From positions 1,413,501 through 1,477,500 of the forward strand of contig CM061247.1 in NCBI GenBank assembly GCA_022605425.2: a stretch of 64,000 nt of DNA. Direction: 5' to 3'. This document shows positions 45,005 through 54,339 of the stretch, piece after piece. This DNA comes from Hamiltosporidium tvaerminnensis (Eukaryota; Microsporidia; Dubosqiidae). The stretch's first letter is position 1. The number at the start of each line of letters is the position of its first letter. The position numbers were made by a program, and so were the translations under genes. Under the pieces are notes generated by a model that was not told where the DNA came from, did no database searches, and saw nothing but the letters and a program-made list of their open reading frames with translations.

Positions 45005-46440
45005 TCATTCAATAAAATCTGATTTATAAAACTTTTATACTTTTTATAAATTTTCTCTAACTCATCGACCGCATTCTTATTCTGTTAATTTTAAGACTTC
45101 TTTTGTATTTATTGTCTGTTCCACTAGTTTGTTTATTTCGCTATAATTTGAGATGTTTGGTTTTTTAGGTTACTTTTGCAATACCATCACTTCCTTGCAA
45201 GCTTGCTTTGCAGATGGCATTAGTTCCTCGTCAGTATTTAATCATTTAATATCACTTCAGTGACACTATTTCCCAGCTCTCTTCAGCATCTGGCTCCGAA
45301 TTAAGTCCTAAACCTCGATATATTTAACATTTTGACTGTCTACTTAAATAGTATCGAGCGAACTATTTCCTTTTTCATGTGTATTATCAGTTTTTTTAAG
45401 TATTATTTTTGTTACTTTTCCTCAAAATCATTCATTATTATTGTATAAGAGATTATCTAGCATCAACTTATATTATATATCCAAATCATTGGCCACTGGG
45501 TTATATTTTAAACTTTTTTAAGTAAAAATTATTTGAAGTGCATACTAGAAAGTAATTTTTACTTCAACGAGAGTTATCTTGTTTTGACCTCCGTTTCAAT
45601 ATCAATATCCCGGATCTAGATTTCGGAACTTAAAATCGGTTTTTATTTCAGTGTTCATTATTATTTGAACGTATTAACTTTAAAGAATTTTTCGAACTGA
45701 GTGATTCTTAATTTTTCTACAGAAACAAATTAGTATTGATTTAAAAACATTAAGTTTAAGAACCCCAGGTCTTCCTGTTTTTCCCAGATATAATCATGTC
45801 CGAATAATTTCTCTCATCAAGCCGAATCCTTTATTGTTTTATAACCGAATTACTGTTGGTGTATTCTTTGGAACTCTTCATAAAGATTTTTATCTTGGAT
45901 ATATCAGAAAAAATATATATTTCGTGGCTTAATATTATATTTTTTAGATAATTGCAGAGTAAATAACAAATATAAGATGATTTTTTCCGATATTAATACA
46001 CTTTCTTTAAATTTTCATTTTTCTATTTTATAATAAAAGTTTGTAAGTTTATATTAAAATATTTTTTTGATGCCTTCTTCCCGCCTGTATTAGCTTTAAA
46101 AACCATTTTTTCTCTGCAAGATAGGTTTTTGTTTGGTATTCTTTAGGTGTATAATTGCTGTTCTTCGAATATATATTTTTTTGCTTTTTCCCACACAATC
46201 CAAAAGCTGCAGAAGCATATGTTCGCTCGGCAAAAAAAAAATATGTAGACCTCTAGTTTTTTAGGCCCTTAAAACTGCTAGTCGCACAATTACAACTCGG
46301 TCTGCGTGTATCCTACCATTTTTTACTAAACCTTCAGACACTGCCTCATCTAAGTCTAAGAAGTCTACCGCTTTAAGTTAAAGTATTCCTTGATGATAGT
46401 CTTCTAAAATAACGCTGTTTGATAATTTGCTGAAAATAAT
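45005..46440 (-). mobile_element. Decayed non-LTR copy, minus strand
   Basis: It starts about 20 bp after kinase 3 with a diverged 3' end (ATTCAATAAAATCTG). CCCAGCTCTCTTCAGCATCTG (about 45276) matches CCCAGCTCTCTTCGGCATTTA of the 10446 copy (about 10737). GAAGCATATGTTCGCT (about 46213) and the 46310-46360 block match 11695-11850 there. No long frame survives. Its 5' side faces the next copy head to head. Confidence 0.7.
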
Positions 46441-46447
46441 TTTATTG

Positions 46448-47724
46448 CATGTAAAGGCCTACATTGTGTTGAGTTGCGAAGCGAACATATGCTTCTGCAA
46501 CTCTTGGATTGTCTGGAAAAAAGTAAAGAAATATCAACTAGACGAGCAGCAATCCTCAAGGTGGAGAATAATAATAAAACCCATCTTGCACTAATAAAAG
46601 GCTTCTTAAAAGTAAAGTACAGGTTGGTAGAAGAAGTCACTAAGAAAAGTTTAGAAGAAGCTCAACTGGCAAAACTATATAACGAAATAGAAAAACGAAA
46701 ACTCCATTCAAAGTTATATAAGGCAAGAAAAAATGAGCTTGTGAGTGTTAGTGACTCATCAAGATGGTTAAAGAAAGAGAATATTAGGCCGCGTGATGAA
46801 GCAGTGTTCTGCTATATCCAGGATAGAAATGTATTCTGGAGAGCAGATAATGTGTGTCAACATTGTGGGAAGTCTGGTAAGACTGTAGATCATCTAGCAA
46901 CTAGATGTGAAAAAATGCTAGGCCATGATTACACTAGACGAAAATGAAGTGGTTAGATGCCTACACCTACTTCTCTTAAATAGATATAATTTTAAGTCCT
47001 CAAAACGAATTAGGAGTCACTCAGTTCAAGAAATTCTTGATAATGAGTATGCAGAGATAAGAGTGGACACCAGAATTAAAACTGATGTTAAAATTCGGAA
47101 TAACAGACCGGACATATTTATTTTAGATAAGAAAAAGAATAAGATAACACTTATTGAAGTAGGAATCACTTCCCAAGATTCACTTCAAATAGTTGAAACT
47201 GAAAAACTTAGGAAGTATGACCTGCTAGCCAATGAGTTGGGCCTTATTTATAAGTGTAGTGTTGAGATAATCCCTTATGTGATGACCTGGGACGGTATTG
47301 TGACAAAATACCATAAATCTCATCTTAAAAGACTAGAAATACCCATGAATGTAAAGCATACATTCAGTCTATAGTACTTAAAAAGACAGTCGAAACAATT
47401 TCCTTTGATCGACGAAGAGGACTTGAGTCAAGACTAAATGCCGAAGAGAGCTGGGAGAGAGCGTCAATGGGTGTTATTATGAGATCAGAGATGCATGAGG
47501 AATTAAAACCTTATTTAAAAGAAGAGAAGAGAGAGGAAGATGGTGTTAAAACTTTAAAACCAAAAAATAATACACCCCTTATTTCACAAGGAGGAACCAC
47601 TTTAGAGGAACCGACCAATAACATAAACGAAGAGTCGGATTTGGAAGAAGAGACAATAGTGGTTAAAGTGGTAGAAGAAAACAGATAAAAATGTTAAAAT
47701 ATTTTAACCCAGAATTTTATTAAA
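46448..47724 (+). mobile_element. Non-LTR copy, plus strand, zinc finger and nuclease part
   Basis: 5'-truncated just before VELRSEHMLLQLLDCLEK. It retains CQHCGKSGKTVDHLATRC (about 46857-46910), the nuclease core RPDIFILDKKKNK then LIEVG (about 47108-47165), the acidic tail ending VVEENR, and a 3' UTR ending TTTTATTAAATAA. It is about 95% like the 10446 copy by eye where both are readable. Confidence 0.85.
46474..47688 (+). pseudogene. Endonuclease ORF of the non-LTR copy, two frameshifts
   Basis: Three open pieces: 46474-46947, 46925-47374 and 47467-47688. Two bases are missing near 46942 relative to the copy at 10446, and one is missing near 47357. At the first site the other copy keeps frame; conversely this copy keeps frame where the other lost two bases. 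Confidence 0.85.
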
Positions 47725-48570
47725 TAAATTGCATTTAAACAAGGGCATTAAAGTTTTTTCATTCTTGCTATTGATTTAATTTGTACTTTTTAGAAGGGGA
47801 TATCGGGTTGAACCTTCTATCTACTATTATTATAAAATTATTTTCCCTCACATCTTTTGAATGTTTAAAATTATCTACGTTCAAGGAATCAATTCATACA
47901 TCCGTCTTTTGAATTAAATTATTTCAATGCTCTTGAGAAATCCTTTAGCTAATCTTCGTTATACAGCGAACGCAGCTATTTATTCAAAAATTTAAAGATA
48001 ATGACTGAACAAGAGTAGATATGGTTTGTGAGGATCTGCTTCTTTATGCATTGCCACTTTTGTATTTCTCATTGAGTTTGCGGCTAGTGGATTCAAAGGC
48101 AACACAAAAAGCAAATTCGACACGCTAATTTTCAGCAATTTTTTTCTCGATTTTTTTGTTCATTATTTTCTTAATACTTTATTAAATATGCATTTTTAAT
48201 TTTAATTTGTCAGCTTAATAAATTTCAGATATAGTATACAAAGATTATTAAATGCATCAAAACAATTAAGCTTCACATATTAGATTGTAAGCTTCTTTGG
48301 TTTTATTGAAGGTTGCTAAGTAGTAGGTTTCGCTGCTTTTAGTGTTAAATTATAACTGACCTACATTTGCTTCGTTGAATATTTCTGTACTATTCTTTAA
48401 TTATAGCTCGTTTTTTTATACTTTGAGCTGCAAGAAGGCCTAACCTAATTTCTTAATAGAATTTTACAGGTTTTACATTCAACTAATTGGTATTCGTTTG
48501 TTACTCTTTGCTAGAGATATTTAGCAATGAGATAAACAGTAAATAGTCACGAAGATATTTTTTTTTAAGA
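47725..48570. other. Intergenic, nothing recognised
   Basis: AT-rich, no ORF over 60 codons, no repeat seen. Confidence 0.5.
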
Positions 48571-49335
48571 TAGAACCTCTAAATATAAAAGAAATCTATT
48601 TAAAATTATCACATCTTTTATAAAACAGTGGCAAGTGTTATATTTGTTTTCATGACATTAACGCAGTTCTAGGTTTAACATAAATAACTGCTACCCCAAC
48701 ACTTCATCAGTAACCCCTGCGATACCTACGTCCCAAAGTCTTTCATTTACCAGGTGTGTAGAACCTAATTACTAGGCGAGGCAGTTGCCCGGAGTTCGTT
48801 AATGTCCGTTGCATGGAGTGTGATCGAAGGCCGAAGCCGTACCTGAGCTCCCTAAGACTATGCCGCATTCCTACTTACTCTACACTTCCCGAATCAGTAA
48901 ACTTCTAGCCAAGATATATTTCAGAAATTTACATGGAGTCCCCCTGGACAGTGCAATATCATACCAACATGTATAACCTGCTATTTAGCTCTTTCGGCTT
49001 TAAATGGTTTTATTTTTTAATCTCCCAGGTGTTAACTCTTCTAACCGAGTGAACAAGGCTGGGGTTCTATGCTTTTACATGGCAATTGCTTACAAGTTCA
49101 TAATGTTTACAGTCTAGTTACAGAAAAAACTAAAAAATAAATTTGTAGGAAAAGTTTTGACATTTCGTAGACCTTCTCCTCGTCATAAAAAATCCCCTGG
49201 ATCAACCGAAGATATAGTGTGAGTTTATTCATACCAAAAATCCGAACAATAATTCTCAACCCAGTTTCACTTACTCATTGCCAAGCCGAAAGATTTATTT
49301 GGTATTTTCCTTAACTAGAACTTCTAAATATAAAA
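48571..49335 (-). mobile_element. 0.7-kb retroposon, copy E, with about 20-bp target-site duplication
   Basis: The body is about 48591-49315 and antisense to the plus strand. The flanks at 48571-48590 and 49316-49335 agree at 19 of 20 positions (TAGAACCTCTAAATATAAAA versus TAGAACTTCTAAATATAAAA). The internal block CGAAGGCCGAAGCC is retained. Confidence 0.88.
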
Positions 49336-49856
49336 AGATTCTTCTCAAAAATATTATTAATTATTTTTCTGAAATTTGATACTATAAACGGCTCTGATTT
49401 CTAATTTGAAGCCAATTAAAATTCTGATAAATATTTAATACAAAATTAAATTAAAAGATAAGTATCTGATACAAATTTTCTTAATTAATCCTACTATGTG
49501 ACAATATTAAAACCTATTTCATTAGTAGGCTCTACAATTACAAGTTCATCAGTGTTCAAAATATTATCTGATTCCTAAACCTTGCTCATTTGTGCTTATA
49601 TAAATTCCTAAATAACTTTAGGCATAATTATCCTTTCAGAAAGAATTCATTCTTTATGAAAACGTATTTTGTCTGTAACATTCAATGAATTGCTTCGAAT
49701 ATTGCAAACCCACAAAAGATTATTTATTAACTGTAATAATATATTAACTTTCGCATAATTTTCTTAAGGTTTTTGACTCTGTAACGCAGAGTTTTTTTTT
49801 CGTTTAGTGCTTTTTATAGAAGATATATGCCCGATACTAAATCTAGAATTTCACAC

Positions 49857-50700
49857 TTATGCTTTCCTTCCAAGGGAATCTAAGCGGTTTTTACGTATTT
49901 CTTCGTCATAGCATTTATCTACAGCGTAAAACATATGCGCGGCGTCCGTAATATTCCAGGTACAAGAATCGGCATATTTTTTGACCATTTGATTTATGAT
50001 GTGCATAAATTTACTGCTAAGAAATTCACATAAGTGTTTTTGCGTATGTATCAATTAGTTTTGACTTTACTTATTCGAGATTTTCCCGAATTTATTCAAA
50101 AACCTAGCTTTCAGGTCTAAAACAAAGTAAAGACTATTAGAGAGCATAGTTAGGGATACAAGAGTGGTTTCACATTTTCTCATTGCCCTTTTGATTTTCT
50201 TGCCTTATTTTATGTCTAAGTTAACATATACAAAGCTACTGGGAAGCCAAATTTTTCATTGTTGTGCTTATGATGAACTACCTAACAATTTCGAGACATT
50301 CTGCCAAAACGTGTCTGTAATGCAAAAAAAGCACTTGAGGGCATTTCTATGAAGTGATGGTTACGATAGCAGATATTGTCAACGGATTCATTTGTTTTTC
50401 GCGTTTAAGAATACTAGATTTTGGATTATTGGTCGTAAAATGGCTCACGGATATAAGGTTCAAACGAAGAAGTAAGGGGTTTTATCTGAAAAAATAGGAT
50501 GTAAATTCGACGGTTTTATGTTTATTACATGTTTGGCTAAACAGTATATCTGATGTTTTTAACATGAGAAAAAATAGAATTCACCAGTAGGGTTTACTCC
50601 TGATTTTACACCACTTATTACGATTATCATTCACCTCATAAGAGCCAATTGAAGCCTTTATTCTACTATTTTTTGGTTTGTTACCAATATATTATCATTA
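49857..50700 (-). pseudogene. Possible decayed coding remnant
   Basis: A 65-codon minus-strand ORF (49857-50054) contains WNITDAAHMFYAVDKCYDEE, which reads like real protein. The DNA near 50630-50700 (AGCCTTTATTCTACTATTTTTTG) resembles 28160-28195 (AGCCTTTATTTTATCATTTTTAC), the start of the decayed ORF there, so the two may be copies of one element. Stops interrupt everything between. Weak. Confidence 0.3.
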
Positions 50701-50791
50701 CCCTTATTTCCTACTTTTAAAAAGTTGTAGATTGCAAAAAAACTTAAAATTTTAAAAAAACATCAAATTTTTTACTAATTTACCTTTTTAT

Positions 50792-50800
50792 CCCTTAAGA
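50792..50800 (+). promoter_or_regulatory. CCC-type motif before the 648-aa ORF
   Basis: CCCTTAAGA directly precedes the ATG at 50801. Confidence 0.45.
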
Positions 50801-52747
50801 ATGAAAATGGTTTATTTACACAAAAACAAATCAATAAAAACATATCTTAAAAAACCAATAAACATCCTAATATTCATTACATTCTTCATCTACACATACA
50901 TCGTAAAACTTATACAAAATATCCTCAAATTTATAAACTCCCATCCAATTATTTACATATATCTTCTCAAATTTACACTCACAATCCTCAAATTTACATT
51001 CCTAAAACAAAACATAAATCTAAAATTAAAATATTATGAAATAGAACAATTCTATGAACATATATTACCAATAAAATACATACTATCATACAACCTAAAG
51101 AACAAAACATACACATTATCAAATATATTTCCATCTTTTCTATTTCTTCTATTATTTATTAATTATTTATATTCCTCTTTTGAATACAAATTTATCTGTA
51201 ATTTATATTTCATATTTGAAATATTCTTTGAAAATGAATATATCGATTATAAACCTGAATATATTTATATAAAAGATATTCTTTTATATTTTTTACGAGA
51301 TATTATGATAACAGAAGATATTTCTTCAGAAGTAAAATTTATATTCCAATATCTGTTTATATTTTTCATATTTTTGTGGTCATTTACAATGATTAATTTT
51401 AAACATAAAAATTTAATACTCAGAATAAGAAACCATATATATATTTTATCTAAGCCTTTCTATAATAGTATGGATTTTTCAAATAGAATTTCCTCAATAA
51501 GAAATAATTTATACATTTTCTCAAACCTATTCAATAATATAAGATATTTAAATCTGTTAAATAGAATTTCCTCAATAAGAAATAATTTATACATTTTCTC
51601 AAACCTATTCAATAATATAAGATATTTAAATCTGTTAAATAGAATTTCCTCAATAAGAAATAATTTATACATTTTCTCAAACCTATTCAATAATATAAGA
51701 TATTTAAATCTGTTAAATATAATTTCCTCAATAAGAAATAATTTATACATTTTCTCAAACCTATTCAATAATATAAGATATTTAAATTTTTCAACCAAAC
51801 TATACAACCACACATCCATAATTATATCTCATTACTCAAAACACTTTTTAAATATAAAATTCTTTTTAGAATTTTTACCAATTTTAATAATTAATTTAGA
51901 TAATATATTACTAAATATAGAAATAAATAAATTTGAAAAAAAAATAATTCTTCAAAATATAATTGTATCTTCTCAAATACAAAATATATTTAATATTTTA
52001 AACACTATAACACATTTTATACCAAAAGAATACCAACAAGTATTTAGAAAGTATATTTCATATTATTTTATTTACATTTCATTTATTCTTCAATATTTTA
52101 GTAATTTAGAACCTAACACAATACTTACAGATATAAAAAGTAGCAAAGGTAATAATATGATAGATAGTAATACTAATAGTAATAGAGATAGTAATAGTAA
52201 TAGAGATAGTAATAGTAATAGAGATAGTAATATGTTTGATAGTATTACTAATAGCACTAATAGCACTAATAATAGTATTACTACTAATAACAGTAATACC
52301 AATAAACTTACTACTAATAACAGTATTACTAATAATATTACTACCAATATCAGTATTACTAATAACAGTAATATCAGTATTACTTATAATATATCTACAT
52401 ATCTAAGAATTAATAACAATTCTATTATTAATTACTTTTACAACTTTTTATTTCATTCAATTTTATTTAATTTAGATAATATATATTATACACAAGGTAT
52501 AATATATGAATATACTACAAAATCATTTAATAATATTATGATTTCTAAAATAATATATTTAATGAATAGAATAGTTATAAAAGATAATTATTTATTAATT
52601 TATATATTAAGTATATATTTTATATATGTAAGTATTAATATATATTTATATTTATTTATATTCATTTTATCTTTAATAATCGTTTTTTTTATTGAAATAT
52701 TTTTACATTCAAACAGTCTTTTAGAAAATGTAAAAGAAATGATATAA
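50801..52747 (+). CDS. Repeat-containing hydrophobic protein, 648 aa
   Basis: Not recognised. The frame is open for 648 codons in very AT-rich DNA and starts next to a CCC motif, so I treat it as a gene. Composition is dominated by Ile, Asn, Leu, Phe, Tyr and Ser. Hydrophobic segments near residues 24-45, 48-70, 108-128, 183-203 and a long C-terminal block (about 600-640) suggest a multi-span membrane protein. Residues 228-331 are four nearly identical 26-residue repeats (unit NRISSIRNNLYIFSNLFNNI plus RYLNLL). Residues about 445-530 are Asn/Ser/Thr/Asp low complexity (SNRDSN repeats, then ITTNNS repeats). IMP3 lies convergently downstream. It could be a divergent membrane-trafficking or peroxin-like protein, but nothing visible supports a specific family. 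Confidence 0.55.
   Translation: MKMVYLHKNKSIKTYLKKPINILIFITFFIYTYIVKLIQNILKFINSHPIIYIYLLKFTLTILKFTFLKQNINLKLKYYEIEQFYEHILPIKYILSYNLKNKTYTLSNIFPSFLFLLLFINYLYSSFEYKFICNLYFIFEIFFENEYIDYKPEYIYIKDILLYFLRDIMITEDISSEVKFIFQYLFIFFIFLWSFTMINFKHKNLILRIRNHIYILSKPFYNSMDFSNRISSIRNNLYIFSNLFNNIRYLNLLNRISSIRNNLYIFSNLFNNIRYLNLLNRISSIRNNLYIFSNLFNNIRYLNLLNIISSIRNNLYIFSNLFNNIRYLNFSTKLYNHTSIIISHYSKHFLNIKFFLEFLPILIINLDNILLNIEINKFEKKIILQNIIVSSQIQNIFNILNTITHFIPKEYQQVFRKYISYYFIYISFILQYFSNLEPNTILTDIKSSKGNNMIDSNTNSNRDSNSNRDSNSNRDSNMFDSITNSTNSTNNSITTNNSNTNKLTTNNSITNNITTNISITNNSNISITYNISTYLRINNNSIINYFYNFLFHSILFNLDNIYYTQGIIYEYTTKSFNNIMISKIIYLMNRIVIKDNYLLIYILSIYFIYVSINIYLYLFIFILSLIIVFFIEIFLHSNSLLENVKEMI
51482..51793 (+). 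repeat. 78-bp tandem repeat, four copies, in frame
   Basis: AATAGAATTTCCTCAATAAG recurs at 51482, 51560, 51638 and (one base changed) 51716. Near identity between copies implies recent expansion or homogenisation. Confidence 0.95.
52135..52390 (+). repeat. Asn/Ser/Thr low-complexity coding repeat
   Basis: AATAGAGATAGTAATAGT-type units come first, then ATTACTAATAACAGT-type units. The second set is partly complementary to the first, the same purine-first order as the VPS13 islands but without the GGGTGTTA core. Confidence 0.75.
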
Positions 52748-53095
52748 GAGTATATATAAGAATAAGAGTATATAAGAGTATATATAAGAGTAAGTGTATA
52801 TAAGTGTATATATAAGAGTAAGAGTATATAAGTGTATATAAGATATAAAAGTATAATAAAATTTATAATAAAATCAATATTTAATTATTATATAACCTTT
52901 ATATTAATTAAATTAAATATTTTTATTAAATCAGTATTTAAAAATAAATAAATAATTCACTTAAACTTATATATTATTACTTATATATTATTCATATATA
53001 ATACTAATCTTATTATTATTATTCATATATCTTATTCATAATCCTATCCACTTATCCTATCCACTTATCCTATCCACTTATCCTATCTACTTATC
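52748..53095. repeat. Simple repeats between convergent genes
   Basis: 52748-52860 is GTATATAAGA-type microsatellite; 53040-53098 is about five copies of a 13-bp TTATCCTATCCAC-type unit. The middle is plain AT-rich DNA. Confidence 0.85.
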
Positions 53096-53632
53096 CTACT
53101 CATATTCATCATATTTATTTTCTAATTCTAAAATACTCTTTTTAATCTTTGAAGATTCAGACCAACTTATAAAATTATCCATAATTTTACTTACAAGAAT
53201 ACCAGAATCTTTAACAATTTTACTTCCTAATTTAACATGTCCATGTTCTATAAACTTAGAAGCATCTTTAACACTTGTAACCATTTTATTACGAACCATT
53301 AATGTAGACAATCTACGTTCACAAAAATTAGAAACTTTAATTTTGTTACAATCAATTAATTTTTTATTTTGAATTAAACCAATACTAAACAATCGAGAAA
53401 TAAGTAATTTTCCTAAATATTGACGTGTCTCGTCTGTCTCTTTTAATCGAATTAAAGAATTTGTAAGTTTTCGTATGTTTCCTACTATTTTGTTGTATCT
53501 GTTATAATCTTCTCGGTCTTGTAAATAGTATTTTGTAGATAATATATGTTCTCTGGTTGTGTTCGTAGATTTCCATTGTAAAAAATTTACTTTTTTTAAT
53601 AACCGTTGCTCATGATATTTCAATTTTCTCAT
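53096..53632 (-). CDS. IMP3: U3 snoRNP protein IMP3
   Basis: A 178-residue protein that aligns end to end with IMP3 (yeast 183 residues). It starts MRKLKYHEQRLLKKVNFLQW, the family N-terminus; the central part has LQDREDYNRYNKIVG and RLSTLMVRNKM; the S4 RNA-binding domain follows at about 105-160 (ASKFIEHGHVKLGSKIV); and the end reads ISWSESSKIKKSILELENKY, the SSKIK motif of the family. IMP3 joins the U3 snoRNA with the pre-rRNA in the small-subunit processome in the nucleolus. Highly conserved compared with most genes in the window. A CCC motif lies upstream on the minus strand (about 53647). Confidence 0.96.
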   Translation of the reverse strand: MRKLKYHEQRLLKKVNFLQWKSTNTTREHILSTKYYLQDREDYNRYNKIVGNIRKLTNSLIRLKETDETRQYLGKLLISRLFSIGLIQNKKLIDCNKIKVSNFCERRLSTLMVRNKMVTSVKDASKFIEHGHVKLGSKIVKDSGILVSKIMDNFISWSESSKIKKSILELENKYDEYE

Positions 53633-53730
53633 TTTTTTTTCTTTTTGGGTGAAAAAAATGGATTTTATATTTAAAAAAGTCGTTTTTTCTTTATTAACAG
53701 TAAAAAAGAACAGAAATAAAGGGTTATAGT

Positions 53731-53850
53731 ATTTAAGGGGTGTTAACTTATAGTGTTGTTATTTAAGGGGTGTTATCCTATAGTGTTGTTATTTAAGGGG
53801 TGTTATCTTATAGTGTTGTTATTTAAGGGGTGTTATCTTATAGTGTTCTT
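53731..53850 (+). repeat. 30-bp tandem repeat with GGGGTGTTA core, four copies
   Basis: ATTTAAGGGGTGTTA plus TCTTATAGTGTTGTT repeats four times with few changes. It is the G-strand block of the intergenic island. Confidence 0.95.
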
Positions 53851-53869
53851 ATTAAAGTATGTTAATTAT

Positions 53870-54250
53870 CAGTAGTATTACTAACACCCTTAACGTTACT
53901 ATTATTATTACTAACACCCTTAACGTTACTATTATTATTACTAACACCCTATAGTCTACTACTCTTATCACCCTTTTAACTACTACTTTCTATCCTTATA
54001 ACTAACACCCTTATAGCCTCACTCCTTATAACTAAAACCCTTATAACATCTATCCTTATAACTAACACCCTTTATCACCTCACTCCTTATAACTAACACC
54101 CTTATAACCTCTATCCTTTTAACTAACACAAATCTAACTAACACCCTCCTCAACCAATATACTCCTCTATCACCTCACTCCTTATAATATAACACCCCCT
54201 CTCCCCATACCCTACTCTACCATTCCCCCTATAATATAACACCCCCATAC
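53870..54250 (+). repeat. TAACACCC-rich block, noncoding
   Basis: Degenerate units near ACTAACACCCTTATAACCTC repeat to about 54250. Most contain TAACACCC or AACACCC, the reverse complement of the core of the preceding block. It forms the 5' flank of VPS13. Confidence 0.9.
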
Positions 54251-54339
54251 TCCTCACTCTACAAATCACCTTTAAAACATTTGTTTTATTCCTTTATACT
54301 TAAAACCCACCCAAAAAAACCCATACAAAATAAAAAAAA

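Noticed and set aside
51460-51819. 119-codon minus-strand ORF
   Set aside because: Shadow of the 78-bp tandem repeat in the 648-aa ORF.
53700-54250. GGGTGTTA/TAACACCC considered as telomeric repeat
   Set aside because: The word switches strand within each island, lies inside coding DNA and is not in uniform tandem, unlike a telomere.
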